Shown: one piece after another, positions 33,516 to 42,603 of the stretch
How the letters are laid out: each line of letters begins with the position of its first letter
Position numbering within the stretch: the first letter of the stretch is position 1
Source of the DNA: Methylothermaceae bacteria B42
GTDB taxonomy: Bacteria > Pseudomonadota > Gammaproteobacteria > Methylococcales > Methylothermaceae
Length of the DNA stretch: 64,000 nucleotides
Direction of reading: 5' to 3'
NCBI GenBank assembly: GCA_001566965.1
Contig: LSNW01000032.1
Span: 186,001 to 250,000, forward strand
Made by a program: the position numbers and the translations under genes
Notes under the pieces: generated by a model
Database searches by the model: none
What the model was told of the DNA's origin: nothing
Seen by the model: only the letters and a program-made list of their open reading frames with translations

Positions 33516-33589
33516 GCGGGTGTAGTTCAATGGTAGAACCTCAGCTTCCCAAGCTGATGACGTGGGTTCGATTCCCATCACCCGCTCCA
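33516..33589 (+). tRNA. tRNA-Gly (anticodon CCC)
   Basis: A full cloverleaf is seen. Acceptor strands GCGGGTG and CACCCGC pair perfectly, the anticodon stem TCAGC/GCTGA holds loop TTCCCAA with anticodon CCC, and the T arm reads GTGGGTTCGATTCCCAT. U is the discriminator and CCA is encoded. It reads the GGG codon. Confidence 0.97.
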
Positions 33590-33598
33590 GCCCGGTTC

Positions 33599-33883
33599 TC
33601 AGACATTATGGTCCATTGAACAGGCCCCACCACCACAGCACGCCGTTATGGGGTGGCCGCAGTTCCCCTGATTACAGGCAGGCTCAGGGTTTTTCAAGGT
33701 TGTACTGGATATGACGTTTCCGCCAGTAATGAGCCTTTCTACCGGCGTATCTGGAGGGGTGTTTCCGGGGTCTATTTCTGCCAAGCGACAAAGCTCTCCC
33801 CAGGTTTGAATCGTATCGGTCATTCGGTGACGGACTTCAACCGTAGTCTGATTTGCTTTGCAAAAATAGTCGTAAGTAGGCAT
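33599..33883 (-). CDS. FmdB-type zinc-ribbon protein
   Basis: The protein has 94 residues. MPTYDYFCKANQTTVEVRHRM is the N-terminal phrase of the FmdB/putative regulatory zinc-ribbon family, but the second cysteine of the usual CxxC is missing at that place (YFCKAN). The C terminus carries other cysteines (ACNQGNCGHP, ACCGGGACS) that could complete a metal site. FmdB proteins were first linked to formamidase/amidase regulation; their real function is unclear. It is encoded on the strand opposite to, and just after, tRNA-Gly and is divergent from the RNA ligase partner gene with 54 bp between starts. Confidence 0.75.
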   Translation of the reverse strand: MPTYDYFCKANQTTVEVRHRMTDTIQTWGELCRLAEIDPGNTPPDTPVERLITGGNVISSTTLKNPEPACNQGNCGHPITACCGGGACSMDHNV

Positions 33884-33937
33884 GGTGGTTTGTCAGGTAA
33901 AAGGGTATTTTATAAATTTTAGTTCAACGGAGACTGA

Positions 33938-34528
33938 ATGGACCGCTTTATTCTCGATACTAGTATTTTCACCAACCCGGATGTCTATTCCCAGTTTGGC
34001 GAAGAGCCGCTGGTTGCCATGCACGCCTTTTTGAGCCTTGCCCGTAAAACCGGGGCGGAATTTTACATGCCCAGCTCTGTTTATGATGAACTTCAGCTGA
34101 TGCGGGAGAAGACCGGGGTGCCCACGGAATTCGAGGCGGTAGTGAGGATTCGTTCCCCCCGGCGTTTCAATATCCAAATCCCGGCCGGCATATTATACGA
34201 ATTTATTGAAGAGGTGCGAGTCCGCATCGACCGGGGTTTGAGAATTGCGGAGGAGCACGCCAAAATGCTTGGCGACGGTAGCGCGGAAGAAGATGTCGGA
34301 CGGGTCATCAATCGACTGCGGGGGCGGTACCGGGAGGCGCTGCGACAAGGGATCATCGACAGCCGCGAGGATATGGATGTGTTGCTCCTAGCTTATGAAA
34401 TGGATGGCGTGTTGCTTTCGGCGGATGCAGGGCTGAGAACCTGGGCGGATAAGGTGGGCGTCAAAATCATCATGCCCCATAACTTGCTTCATGTCATGGA
34501 GAAGCTAGTCGAATATCATTCGGCCTGA
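33938..34528 (+). CDS. RNA ligase partner protein, PIN-like nuclease fold
   Basis: The protein has 196 residues and matches the family called RNA ligase partner (MJ_0950 type), known for occurring in the same genomes as Pab1020-type RNA ligases. The N terminus [29 protein letters not shown] and [12 protein letters not shown] give the acidic residues expected of a PIN nuclease: Asp7, Glu51, Asp147 (or 145) and Asp163. An endonuclease role is inferred from this quartet and not demonstrated for the family. Its last 24 bases overlap the 3' end of the RNA ligase gene on the opposite strand. The ATG has a weak ribosome-binding site. Confidence 0.85.
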   Translation: MDRFILDTSIFTNPDVYSQFGEEPLVAMHAFLSLARKTGAEFYMPSSVYDELQLMREKTGVPTEFEAVVRIRSPRRFNIQIPAGILYEFIEEVRVRIDRGLRIAEEHAKMLGDGSAEEDVGRVINRLRGRYREALRQGIIDSREDMDVLLLAYEMDGVLLSADAGLRTWADKVGVKIIMPHNLLHVMEKLVEYHSA

Positions 34529-35623
34529 CAACAAATCCCCCAGCATCCCGGTGAGGTGCGGGTAAATACGGTCGAATTCGAGCAGCCAGTGACCTTCTTC
34601 CTGATGCAGATCACGCTGCACGATTTTAATGCGTCTGCTGGCCCGTTTGAGGTGATTGAGCATCAATTCGGCGTTTTCTTTCTCCCGGAAACGGCAGCGG
34701 AATGTGGTATATACGCGATGTTCCCTGCGATAGTGCTCTACTGCCCGGTGGAGTCCGTCGAGAAATGCCCCTCCCAGATCCTGCTTCATAGTGGCGGAGG
34801 CGGTCAACCCATTCTCTTCTAAAAACAGTGCCAGCCGCAGTAACCGATTGGTGAAATATTCCGGGGGCAATTCCATCAGATTATCGGCGGCAGCGCGAAT
34901 ATCATCGATGTTGGAATTGCCGGTCACATATTTGGCCCGGTGATCCCGCTCCGAGTCTTCTTTGAAGACGATGCCTTCGTGCCATTTTTGGTGCAGATCC
35001 AAGATTAGATGGCGGATTGCCTCCACATTTTCTATCTCAAATCGGCCAAAACGCGGCACTGATGGCAAGCTGTATTTTTCAAGCAGAGTGAGTTTTTCTT
35101 CATAAGGGAAAAAACCAGGCTTGCCAACCGCCATTAAATCAAAGACAAACAACTGGATATCGGTTTTGACAAAAGGCGGATAGCTTTCCAGGTAAGGATT
35201 GTCGGGACCTGCGACTTCGGCGCAAACGATTATGCCCGGCTCCTTTTGGAAAATCTCCAAAGGCATCAGATCCGGCAGGCGGTCGGTGGTGAAGGGGCAA
35301 ATGAATCCCCCGCGGGTCAATGCAACGATTTTGTCCCCTATGCGAGCGATCCTGACATTAAACCCGTTGATTTTTTCTTCCGCCCAGAATGGGGCTTGAA
35401 AGTGAGCTTTGAGACCGGCTTCCAGCGCCAATACCCGGCCAATATGGGGATAGCCAAAGACCACCTGTTCCCCAAACACGGCGGTGCCCCGGGGAATGTG
35501 TTTCCAATCGTCAATGGCGTGGTAATACTCTAATCCTTTAAAATCTTTCGTTAAAAACTTCTTTCTTTCAAGCGCTGCAGGCAGTTGTTGCAGAACAGTT
35601 TGGTCTGTGACGGTGATTGGCAT
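34505..35623 (-). CDS. ATP-dependent RNA ligase, Pab1020/Rnl3 family
   Basis: The protein has 372 residues and is of archaeal type. Motif I is [13 protein letters not shown] with Lys84 as the adenylation lysine, followed by [12 protein letters not shown]-like motif [11 protein letters not shown] as motif IV and HRAKYV as motif V. The C-terminal half is the helical dimerisation domain typical of Pab1020 ([25 protein letters not shown]). Characterised relatives circularise or join RNA 5'-phosphate to 3'-hydroxyl ends. Start choice is uncertain: ATG 35623 gives the family length, ATG 35650 is an alternative, and the longer open frame to 35782 overlaps the divergent gene. It is convergent with its partner gene. 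Confidence 0.88.
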   Translation of the reverse strand: MPITVTDQTVLQQLPAALERKKFLTKDFKGLEYYHAIDDWKHIPRGTAVFGEQVVFGYPHIGRVLALEAGLKAHFQAPFWAEEKINGFNVRIARIGDKIVALTRGGFICPFTTDRLPDLMPLEIFQKEPGIIVCAEVAGPDNPYLESYPPFVKTDIQLFVFDLMAVGKPGFFPYEEKLTLLEKYSLPSVPRFGRFEIENVEAIRHLILDLHQKWHEGIVFKEDSERDHRAKYVTGNSNIDDIRAAADNLMELPPEYFTNRLLRLALFLEENGLTASATMKQDLGGAFLDGLHRAVEHYRREHRVYTTFRCRFREKENAELMLNHLKRASRRIKIVQRDLHQEEGHWLLEFDRIYPHLTGMLGDLLSGRMIFD

Positions 35624-35675
35624 GGCTTTCACTTCAGCGGTATGATGCATGGCATTGTAACTCTGCCCAGATGCC

Positions 35676-35936
35676 ATGACCATGGAATGTCGCGTAGGTT
35701 GCGGCGCGTGCTGTATCGCGCCATCCATATCCAGCCCTATTCCGGGGATGCCGGAAGGCAAGCCTGCAGGAGTTCGTTGCATTCAGTTGACCGAAGATAA
35801 TCGCTGCCGTTTGTTTGGGAAGCCCGAACGCCCCAGTGTCTGCATTCGATTTCAAGCCGAACTTGAAATGTGTGGAGAAAGCAGCACTGAGGCATTGATC
35901 AACTTGAAACGCCTGGAAAAGCTGACAGAAGCTTAA
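35676..35936 (+). CDS. YkgJ-family zinc/iron-chelating small protein
   Basis: The protein has 86 residues. [20 protein letters not shown] and [17 protein letters not shown] followed by [10 protein letters not shown] match the YkgJ/CxxCxxCC family of short metal-binding proteins. Seven cysteines fit a cluster or zinc site. Its biochemical function is not established. The start is near the RNA ligase start on the other strand, so a shared divergent promoter region is likely (about 50 bp). Its stop overlaps the ettA stop by four bases on the opposite strand. Confidence 0.85.
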   Translation: MTMECRVGCGACCIAPSISSPIPGMPEGKPAGVRCIQLTEDNRCRLFGKPERPSVCIRFQAELEMCGESSTEALINLKRLEKLTEA

Positions 35937-37600
35937 GCCACTAACCTTTTGTATTTGATTCGATGGGGCCGGTTGGCGTCATCCCCTAACCGCCGTTTAC
36001 GGTCTGCTTCATAATCCGCGTAATTTCCCTCAAACCAGACTACTCGGCTGTCTCCTTCAAAAGCCAGCATGTGAGTGGCGATACGATCCAGGAACCAGCG
36101 GTCGTGAGAGGTGACCACGACACAGCCGGGAAACGCTAGCAAGGCTTCTTCCAGTGCGCGCAGGGTTTCCACATCCAGATCGTTGGTGGGTTCGTCCAGT
36201 AGCAATAAATTGCCGCCGCTTTTGAGCAGCTTGGCCAAGTGGACCCGGTTTCGTTCCCCACCTGATAAGTCCTTGATGCGTTTTTGCTGATCGGCGCCTT
36301 TGAAATTGAAACGGCCGACATAGGCGCGGGAAGGGGTCTTGTAATTGCCTACTTCAATCATGTCCAGGCCATCGGAAATTTCTTCCCATACGGTTTTGTC
36401 TGGGTCAAGGGATTCGCGGCTTTGATCCACGTAGGCCAACTGCACGGTGTCGCCAATGTGCAAGGTGCCTGCATCGGGTTGCTCCTGGCCGGCAATCATC
36501 CGGAAAAGGGTGGTTTTCCCCGCCCCGTTGGGACCAATGACTCCGACAATTCCGCCAGGCGGAAGATTGAAACTCAGTTCTTCAAACAAAAGCCTGTCGC
36601 CATAAGCTTTTTTTAATCCATCGGCTTCGACGACCAAATCCCCCAGACGCGGACCGGGCGGGATGTAAATTTCCTGGGTTTCGTTGCGTTTTTGGAATTC
36701 CTGAGATGATAGTTCCTCAAACCGGGCCAAGCGGGCCTTGGATTTGGCATGGCGCCCCTTGGGATTGCTGCGCACCCATTCCAATTCCGCTTTCATGGCC
36801 TTGATGCGGGCGTTTTCCTGCTTTTCCTCCATTTCCAGGCGTTTTTCCTTTTGCGCCAACCAGGAACTGTAATTACCTTCCCAAGGGATGCCATGGCCCC
36901 GATCCAGCTCCAGAATCCAGCCAGCGACGTTATCGAGGAAATAACGGTCATGGGTAACCGCTACCACAGTGCCGGGATATTCGTGCAGAAACCGCTCCAG
37001 CCAGGCAACCGATTCAGCATCGAGATGGTTGGTGGGTTCATCCAGCAGTAGCATGTCCGGATTGGACAATAATAACCGGCACAATGCCACCCGCCTTTTT
37101 TCACCGCCCGAGAGGGGGCCGATTTTGGCGTCCCAATCCGGCAATCTTAAAGCATCGGCGGCGACTTCCAGTTTGCGTTCCAGATTCCAGGCGTCGGCGG
37201 CATCTATTTTGGCCTGTAATTCAGCTTGTTCTGCCAGCAGCCTGTCGAAGTCGGCATCCGGTTCGGCAAAAGCATTGCTTATCTTTTCGAAACGTTTCAA
37301 TAACGCCACGGTTTCCGCCACCCCTTCTTCGACGGCCTCGCGTACGGTCATTTCAGCGTCCAGTTGGGGTTCCTGGGGTAAAAAACCGATTTTGATGCCG
37401 GGCATAGGCCGAGCTTCGCCATCGTGTTCCTTATCCACTCCGGCCATTATCTTCAATAAAGAGGATTTACCCGAACCATTCAGTCCCAATACCCCGATTT
37501 TGGCGCCAGGAAAAAACGACAACGAAATATCCTTGAGAATGGTGCGGTTGGGCGGCACGGTTTTGCTCACCCGGTGCATGGTAAAAATATATTGGGCCAT
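35933..37600 (-). CDS. ettA: Energy-dependent translational throttle protein EttA
   Basis: The protein has 555 residues, exactly the length of E. coli EttA, an ABC-F ATPase that sits in the ribosomal E site and gates the first elongation steps according to ATP/ADP. Two ABC domains are seen: Walker [10 protein letters not shown] with signature [11 protein letters not shown], and Walker [10 protein letters not shown] with signature [11 protein letters not shown]. The P-site tRNA interaction linker between them is present (basic, about residues 240-320), as is the arm inserted in the first domain. The catalytic glutamates appear in LLLDEPTN twice. I use ATG 37600 ([13 protein letters not shown]) as in relatives. 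It ends convergent with the YkgJ-type gene. Confidence 0.96.
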   Translation of the reverse strand: MAQYIFTMHRVSKTVPPNRTILKDISLSFFPGAKIGVLGLNGSGKSSLLKIMAGVDKEHDGEARPMPGIKIGFLPQEPQLDAEMTVREAVEEGVAETVALLKRFEKISNAFAEPDADFDRLLAEQAELQAKIDAADAWNLERKLEVAADALRLPDWDAKIGPLSGGEKRRVALCRLLLSNPDMLLLDEPTNHLDAESVAWLERFLHEYPGTVVAVTHDRYFLDNVAGWILELDRGHGIPWEGNYSSWLAQKEKRLEMEEKQENARIKAMKAELEWVRSNPKGRHAKSKARLARFEELSSQEFQKRNETQEIYIPPGPRLGDLVVEADGLKKAYGDRLLFEELSFNLPPGGIVGVIGPNGAGKTTLFRMIAGQEQPDAGTLHIGDTVQLAYVDQSRESLDPDKTVWEEISDGLDMIEVGNYKTPSRAYVGRFNFKGADQQKRIKDLSGGERNRVHLAKLLKSGGNLLLLDEPTNDLDVETLRALEEALLAFPGCVVVTSHDRWFLDRIATHMLAFEGDSRVVWFEGNYADYEADRKRRLGDDANRPHRIKYKRLVA

Positions 37601-37824
37601 GGTTATCAATCAGATGGTTAAACTTGGGCAGGCATTGTACTGTATTTGTGGCAAAAGTGGATTGGCCTGTTTTGTAGAGAGTGAAAGATTCTGGCGAATG
37701 ATCTTTCATTAAGGTGTAAAAAATAGACGAAAAATGTAGGAAAAAAATGAGATAACTGTCATAAATTTTTTCACTCAATTTGTGTGTTGCATGAAAAAAC
37801 TAATTAAAACAAATAGATACAAGA

Positions 37825-37841
37825 TTGGCATGGAAAGTGTA
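37825..37841 (+). promoter_or_regulatory. Sigma-54-like -24/-12 site upstream of PEP-CTERM gene
   Basis: TTGGCATGGAAAGTGTA matches the sigma-54 consensus (YTGGCACG, four bases, TTGCW) at 10 of 13 positions, with the correct GG-to-GC spacing except that GC is GT. Transcription would start near 37852, leaving a 54-base leader. PEP-CTERM genes of some bacteria are known to be RpoN-dependent. The surrounding gap 37601-37905 (305 bp) is AT-rich and otherwise holds only the ettA upstream region and a weak hairpin (GAAAGAT...ATCTTTC). Confidence 0.4.
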
Positions 37842-37905
37842 TTTATACTTGCAGGAGAGGTTGTTGAGGGCACCCTTGTTAAGTATTTAATTTGGAGTGC
37901 CAAAG

Positions 37906-38751
37906 ATGCGTTTATTTCAAAAAAGGTTTTTTCACTTAAGTTTAGTGTTAACTTTGACTTTGCCTGCTTTCTCCGTATCGGCGGTCCCTTTTGCCGTGGA
38001 TGGTGATCTTAAAGACTGGATCAATCAGCCACAAGGCCAGGCTACAGATTGGCAACCTTATAAAACCAACGTTTTCTATTCTATAGAAGACCAATATAAA
38101 GATTTCCTTAATCCAGGCTATGGAGGCCAGGATTACGATGCCGAGGCAATGTATGTTGCCATTGATTCAGGTAATTTATACATCACCGTAGTATCCGGTG
38201 TTGACTCTTCCGTTATTGACTGGCCCCCTGGTGATATTGCCATTGATTTTGGAAATGACGACACTTTCGAATACGGTGTAGTGACTTATAGCGACGAAGA
38301 TAATAGTAAAGGAGGGATAGGTTCGGCAGGTGACTTTTACGAAGTGTCAGAATGGAACTACGGGATCTGGGAGGATGATCCAAATACTGGATATAGTAAA
38401 AATGCTCATCCAACTAATATCAAGTCAGGTGAGAAAAAGGGTGAAGTGCCTTATTCACTCAATAAAGCCAAGTGGGATGGCAGCCAAATTTCTAAATTAG
38501 GAGCATATCCCACCAATTCAGACGACTCACATCAGCATTACGTTTTTGAAACCGCCATTCCCTTGAATCTATTTGACCCTAATCTGCTGGGGCAGAAATT
38601 CACCGTTCACTGGACCATGGCCTGCGCCAACGACTGGATTGAAGTGGATCCGGTTACCGTACCCGAACCGCCAGTAACTTTATTGATGGGTATTGGCTTG
38701 GCTGGTATGGCGATGCGTAAAGGCTTGAAGCGCCGACAGCCGGATAAGTAA
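37906..38751 (+). CDS. PEP-CTERM sorted exported protein, CBM9/DOMON-like
   Basis: The protein has 281 residues. A signal peptide (about 26 residues) ends in SVSAVPFAVDG. The mature domain begins VDGDLKDW, the opening of CBM9/DOMON-like beta-sandwich domains, and includes DIAIDFGNDDTFEYG. The tail VPEPPVTLLMGIGLAGMAMR, then KGLKRRQ, is a canonical PEP-CTERM signal: PEP box, hydrophobic helix and basic end. It would be processed by exosortase and released or attached to the surface. Exosortase itself is outside the window. GGAG eight bases before ATG 37906 fixes the start over an earlier GTG. The stop codon is part of the target duplication of the following MITE. Confidence 0.82.
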   Translation: MRLFQKRFFHLSLVLTLTLPAFSVSAVPFAVDGDLKDWINQPQGQATDWQPYKTNVFYSIEDQYKDFLNPGYGGQDYDAEAMYVAIDSGNLYITVVSGVDSSVIDWPPGDIAIDFGNDDTFEYGVVTYSDEDNSKGGIGSAGDFYEVSEWNYGIWEDDPNTGYSKNAHPTNIKSGEKKGEVPYSLNKAKWDGSQISKLGAYPTNSDDSHQHYVFETAIPLNLFDPNLLGQKFTVHWTMACANDWIEVDPVTVPEPPVTLLMGIGLAGMAMRKGLKRRQPDK

Positions 38752-38756
38752 CCAAA

Positions 38757-38908
38757 CTGATGTTACGCACTGTCATTTCGAGCGTAGCGAGAAATCTTGC
38801 AATCGCCCCAAAATGGATGCTGATGTGTCAGATTTCTCCCTCTGGTCGAAATGACAGTCAAGGATTGCGCAAGCCTGTGCCTATCTGCCGGTGGCTGCGT
38901 AACATCAG
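38757..38908. mobile_element. MITE, 152 bp, with 8-bp target duplication
   Basis: The ends are perfect 13-bp inverted repeats, CTGATGTTACGCA (38757-38769) and its inverse (38896-38908). The flanks are identical direct repeats TAACCAAA (38749-38756 and 38909-38916). A second, longer inverted repeat lies inside: CTGTCATTTCGAGCG... at 38770 and its inverse near 38853, with 20-22 of 28 bases matching. No coding capacity is present. The insertion separates the PEP-CTERM stop codon from its terminator. Together with 38917-39102 it makes up the 351-bp gap before glyA. Confidence 0.82.
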
Positions 38909-38979
38909 TAACCAAAGTTCAATGGTGCTCTCTTGATTGCTTGGTATTCTTAGAGGAATACAAAGGTAATCGATATCAC

Positions 38980-39007
38980 AACGCCCTGAGATCAGGGCGT
39001 TTTTTTA
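38980..39007 (+). terminator. Strong rho-independent terminator
   Basis: AACGCCCTG / CAGGGCGTT closes an AGAT tetraloop and is followed by TTTTTTA. It would end the PEP-CTERM transcript upstream of glyA; before the MITE arrived it stood about 75 bp after the stop codon. Confidence 0.85.
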
Positions 39008-39102
39008 TTTCCGAGGGAAAATTTTGGCCGCGGGGAATGAGAACCCTTTAGAATAGTAACAATATAAAAAATTCGAGAAATTTGTCCAGGAGAGTGATTT
39101 TT

Positions 39103-40359
39103 ATGTTCAGCAAAGGTATGGAAATTGCCGGATTTGATGACGATTTGTGGGCGGCGATTCAAAACGAAGTGCGGCGTCAGGAAGACCATGTGGAGTTGAT
39201 TGCCTCGGAAAATTACGCCAGCCCCCGGGTGCTTCAGGCGCAAGGGACCGTGCTTACCAACAAATATGCGGAAGGCTATCCGGGCAAGCGTTATTACGGT
39301 GGGTGCGAGTATGTGGATGTGGTGGAAAGCCTTGCCATCGAACGGGCCAAGGCGCTGTTCGATGCGGACTATGCCAACGTCCAGCCCCATTCCGGTTCCC
39401 AGGCCAACGCGGCGGTTTATCTGGCGTTACTTCAGCCGGGCGATACGATTATGGGCATGAGCCTTGCCCACGGTGGCCACTTGACCCACGGCGCCAAGGT
39501 GAATTTTTCCGGCAAACTGTTTAACGCGGTGCAATATGGCATCAATCCCGAGACCGGCGAGATCGATTATGGCCAAGTGGAAGCGCTGGCAAAAGAGCAT
39601 AAACCAAAGATGATTATCGCCGGATTTTCCGCCTATTCCCGGGTGGTGGACTGGCAAAGATTCCGGGAGATCGCCGATGCCATCGGTGCTTGGTTTGTGG
39701 TGGATATGGCTCACGTGGCGGGCTTGGTGGCCGCTGGCGTTTATCCCAATCCAGTGCCCCTTGCCGATGTGACTACCACTACAACCCATAAAACGCTTCG
39801 TGGCCCCCGTGGCGGGTTGATTTTGGCCAAATCCAATCCGGATTTGGAGAAAAAGCTCAATTCCATGGTCTTTCCGGGCACCCAGGGCGGTCCCTTGATG
39901 CATGTGATTGCCGCCAAGGCGGTTTCCTTCCGGGAAGCCCAAGGCCCGGAATTTCGGGATTACCAAGTGCAAGTGGTGGAAAATGCTCGGGCCATGGCGC
40001 AAACTTTCATAGAACGCGATTTCCATATCGTCTCCGGTGGCACGGACAACCATTTGTTTCTGGTGGATCTGATTGACAAGGGCATTACCGGCAAGCAAGC
40101 GGAGGAAGCGTTGGGGAGGGCCAATATCACCGTCAACAAGAATACGGTTCCCAACGATCCCCAATCACCCTTTGTAACCAGCGGCATCCGGGTGGGTACG
40201 CCGGCAGCGACGACTCGGGGTTTTGGGGTCAGGGAATGCCAGCAACTTGCCCATTGGATGTGCGATGTGATGAATAATATCGATGATGAAGATGCCATTG
40301 CCCAGATCAAGGACGAGATTCTTAAACTTTGCCGCCGTTTTCCAGTCTATGGCCATTGA
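39103..40359 (+). CDS. glyA: Serine hydroxymethyltransferase
   Basis: The protein has 418 residues and is PLP-dependent. It interconverts serine and glycine using tetrahydrofolate, central both to one-carbon supply and to the serine branch in methylotrophs. Landmarks are [38 protein letters not shown] and the PLP-lysine motif [15 protein letters not shown] use ATG 39103 ([14 protein letters not shown]), with CAGGAG nine bases before it; an earlier in-frame start would add seven residues of non-family sequence. It heads the glyA-nrdR-rib-nusB-thiL-pgpA gene series, all in one direction with short gaps. Its promoter must lie in the 100 bases after the upstream terminator. Confidence 0.96.
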   Translation: MFSKGMEIAGFDDDLWAAIQNEVRRQEDHVELIASENYASPRVLQAQGTVLTNKYAEGYPGKRYYGGCEYVDVVESLAIERAKALFDADYANVQPHSGSQANAAVYLALLQPGDTIMGMSLAHGGHLTHGAKVNFSGKLFNAVQYGINPETGEIDYGQVEALAKEHKPKMIIAGFSAYSRVVDWQRFREIADAIGAWFVVDMAHVAGLVAAGVYPNPVPLADVTTTTTHKTLRGPRGGLILAKSNPDLEKKLNSMVFPGTQGGPLMHVIAAKAVSFREAQGPEFRDYQVQVVENARAMAQTFIERDFHIVSGGTDNHLFLVDLIDKGITGKQAEEALGRANITVNKNTVPNDPQSPFVTSGIRVGTPAATTRGFGVRECQQLAHWMCDVMNNIDDEDAIAQIKDEILKLCRRFPVYGH

Positions 40360-40380
40360 TGCAGAAAGAATGGATTACCC

Positions 40381-40839
40381 ATGCACTGCCCTTTTTGTAA
40401 CGCGCCAGATACGCGGGTAATCGACAGCCGCCTGACCCCGGATGGGAAAGTCAGGCGGCGGCGGGAATGCAGCGCGTGCAAAGAGCGCTTTACCACTTAC
40501 GAAAGTGCGGAATTAACATTGCCAAGAGTGATTAAAAGCGATAACCGGCGAGAAGCTTTTGATGAGGAAAAACTGCGCTGTGGATTGCTGCGGGCATTGG
40601 AAAAACGGCCGGTAGCAAGCGAACAGGTGGATGCCTGTGTGCAAAAGATCAAAGAAACCTTAATGCGCCGTGGTGACCGGGAAGTACCCGCACGAATGAT
40701 TGGGGAGATGGTGATGGATGAGTTGAAGGCTCTGGATAGGGTGGCCTATGTACGCTTTGCATCTGTTTATCGCAGTTTTGAGGATGTGAGCGAGTTCCGC
40801 AAGGTCATTGAAGGACTTGAAAGCGAGTCTTCCGATTAA
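40381..40839 (+). CDS. nrdR: Transcriptional repressor NrdR
   Basis: The protein has 152 residues. The zinc ribbon uses Cys3, Cys6, Cys30 and Cys33 ([30 protein letters not shown]). The ATP-cone domain spans about residues 49-139. NrdR represses ribonucleotide reductase genes by sensing dATP/ATP at paired NrdR boxes. The position between glyA and the riboflavin genes is common in gammaproteobacteria. The gap to glyA is 21 bp and to ribD six bp, so all are probably co-transcribed. Confidence 0.97.
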   Translation: MHCPFCNAPDTRVIDSRLTPDGKVRRRRECSACKERFTTYESAELTLPRVIKSDNRREAFDEEKLRCGLLRALEKRPVASEQVDACVQKIKETLMRRGDREVPARMIGEMVMDELKALDRVAYVRFASVYRSFEDVSEFRKVIEGLESESSD

Positions 40840-40845
40840 TCTTAC

Positions 40846-41943
40846 ATGACTCACTCAACAGATCATCATTGGATGGCCCGTGCCCTGAGGCTGGCGGAGC
40901 GCGGGTTATTTACGACCGATCCCAATCCCAGGGTAGGGTGTGTTTTGGTCAAAAATGGCCGCATTGTCGGGGAGGGGTGGCACAGAAAAGCCGGTGGACC
41001 TCATGCGGAAATTGAAGCATTGAAAGCCGCTGGAACCCACCCTCGCGGCGCGGATTGCTATGTTACCCTGGAGCCTTGCTGCCATCACGGGCGCACACCG
41101 CCTTGCACCGATGCCTTGATTAAAGCGGGGATCAAGCGGGTAATTGCGGCAATGATTGATCCCAATCCCCAAGTCGCCGGTAATGGGTTGCAAAAATTAC
41201 AGGAGACGGGGATTGAAACCGCCAGCGGTATTCTGACCGGTGAGGCTGAATTGCTCAACCGGGGGTTTTGCAAGCGGATGAGGGATGGCCGCCCCTGGGT
41301 CACATCGAAGCTGGCCGCCAGCCTGGATGGCAGAACTGCTCTGGCTTCGGGAGAGAGCCGCTGGATTACCTCCAATGCCGCGCGCCGGGATGTGCACCGG
41401 ATCAGAGCGCGCAGTTCCGCCATCATCACTGGCATCGATACGGTTTTGGCGGATAACCCTGCTTTGACAGCGCGGTTGGAGCCAGAAATAGAAGTCGTAC
41501 AACCCATCCGCGTGGTAGTGGATTCCAAATTGCGCATGCCCATGGATGCAAAAATGCTTCGACTGCCGGGTGAAACCTGGATCGCCACGGTTGCCAATGA
41601 TAAAGATAAACGGCAGGCACTGGAACAGCGGGGGGCTAAAGTATTGGTCTTGCCTGATGATGGGCAAGGGAGAGTGGATCTTCGGCAATTGATGGATCAC
41701 TTAGGCGACAGGCAAATCAATGAAGTATTGATTGAAGCAGGTCCCCGGTTGAATGGCGCTCTGCTAAGTCAAGGATTGGTGGATGAGTGGCTGTTGTATT
41801 TGGCGCCTAAATTATTGGGGGATAGCGCCAGAGGCTTGTTCCATTTGCCAGGGATTGAGTCGATGACTGATTCCATCGGCCTTTCAATGACAGATATCCG
41901 TCTAATCGGCCCGGATCTAAGAATTCATTTTCATCAAGGTTAA
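40846..41943 (+). CDS. ribD: Riboflavin biosynthesis deaminase/reductase RibD
   Basis: The protein has 365 residues. The N-terminal deaminase has zinc-site motifs PHAEIEALKAAG and EPCCHHGRTPPCTDALI. The C-terminal reductase begins VTSKLAASLDGRTALASGESRWIT, with the NADPH-binding segment later. It converts the pyrimidine product of GTP cyclohydrolase II, in two steps, into the ribitylamino-pyrimidine. It is placed with ribE, ribBA and ribH, giving a nearly complete riboflavin set. No FMN riboswitch precedes it; the six-base gap from nrdR leaves no room. Confidence 0.97.
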   Translation: MTHSTDHHWMARALRLAERGLFTTDPNPRVGCVLVKNGRIVGEGWHRKAGGPHAEIEALKAAGTHPRGADCYVTLEPCCHHGRTPPCTDALIKAGIKRVIAAMIDPNPQVAGNGLQKLQETGIETASGILTGEAELLNRGFCKRMRDGRPWVTSKLAASLDGRTALASGESRWITSNAARRDVHRIRARSSAIITGIDTVLADNPALTARLEPEIEVVQPIRVVVDSKLRMPMDAKMLRLPGETWIATVANDKDKRQALEQRGAKVLVLPDDGQGRVDLRQLMDHLGDRQINEVLIEAGPRLNGALLSQGLVDEWLLYLAPKLLGDSARGLFHLPGIESMTDSIGLSMTDIRLIGPDLRIHFHQG

Positions 41944-41946
41944 AAG

Positions 41947-42603
41947 ATGTTTACCGGAATCATTCAAGCGATTGGCAGGATTGAAGCCCTGTCTCCCCGG
42001 GGCGGCGATGTGCGATTGACCATTGCTTCGGGAAAATTGCCCCTTGACGAAGTCAAGTTGGGCGATAGTATCGCCATCAGCGGCGTTTGCTTGACCGCCG
42101 TTGCGGTTGACAGCCAAACCTTTAGCGCGGATGTCTCCCGGGAGACTCTGAGTTTGACCACCCTGGGCAACCTCAAATCGGGCGATCCGGTAAATTTGGA
42201 ATTGGCCATGACGCCGGCCACCCGCTTTGGCGGGCATATCGTTAGCGGTCATGTGGATGGCATTGGAAAAGTAACCCAACGTTGGGAAGACGCCCGTTCC
42301 ACGAGATTCCGGATTGAGTCTCCCAAGGCGCTGGCAAAATATATCGCCACCAAGGGTTCGATTTGCGTGGACGGCATCAGTTTGACGGTGAATCGGGTAG
42401 AAGGGGCGGCCTTTGAGGTCAATATCATTCCCCATACCCTGGCTGAAACAACCTTAGGCAATACGCTGGTCGGCAATCCGGTCAATTTGGAAGTAGACCT
42501 GATTGCCCGCTATCTGGAAAGGCTGTTAATGGGTGATAAGCAGATAGATGGAATTACTCTGGATTTATTGAATCGCAGTGGATTTACCGGGGCGAAGCCA
42601 TGA
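41947..42603 (+). CDS. ribE: Riboflavin synthase alpha subunit
   Basis: The protein has 218 residues and two lumazine-binding barrels in tandem. The first opens MFTGIIQAIGRIEAL, and the second begins after about residue 97 with GHIVSGHVDGIGKV. It dismutates two 6,7-dimethyl-8-ribityllumazine molecules to riboflavin. The gap to ribD is three bases, and the stop overlaps the ribBA start by four bases. The family N-terminal phrase and trimer-contact C terminus are intact. Confidence 0.97.
   Translation: MFTGIIQAIGRIEALSPRGGDVRLTIASGKLPLDEVKLGDSIAISGVCLTAVAVDSQTFSADVSRETLSLTTLGNLKSGDPVNLELAMTPATRFGGHIVSGHVDGIGKVTQRWEDARSTRFRIESPKALAKYIATKGSICVDGISLTVNRVEGAAFEVNIIPHTLAETTLGNTLVGNPVNLEVDLIARYLERLLMGDKQIDGITLDLLNRSGFTGAKP

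Noticed and set aside
33493-33589. tRNA-Gly as the integration site of the AT-rich island
   Set aside because: The island lies on the 5' side of the tRNA, no tRNA 3'-end duplicate was found at the other border, and there is no integrase.
37844-37849. TATACT as a sigma-70 -10 box for the PEP-CTERM gene
   Set aside because: No -35 box occurs at a usable distance; the sigma-54-like site fits the spacing better.
40840-40845. FMN riboswitch before ribD
   Set aside because: Only six bases separate nrdR and ribD, and no riboswitch-like structure fits.
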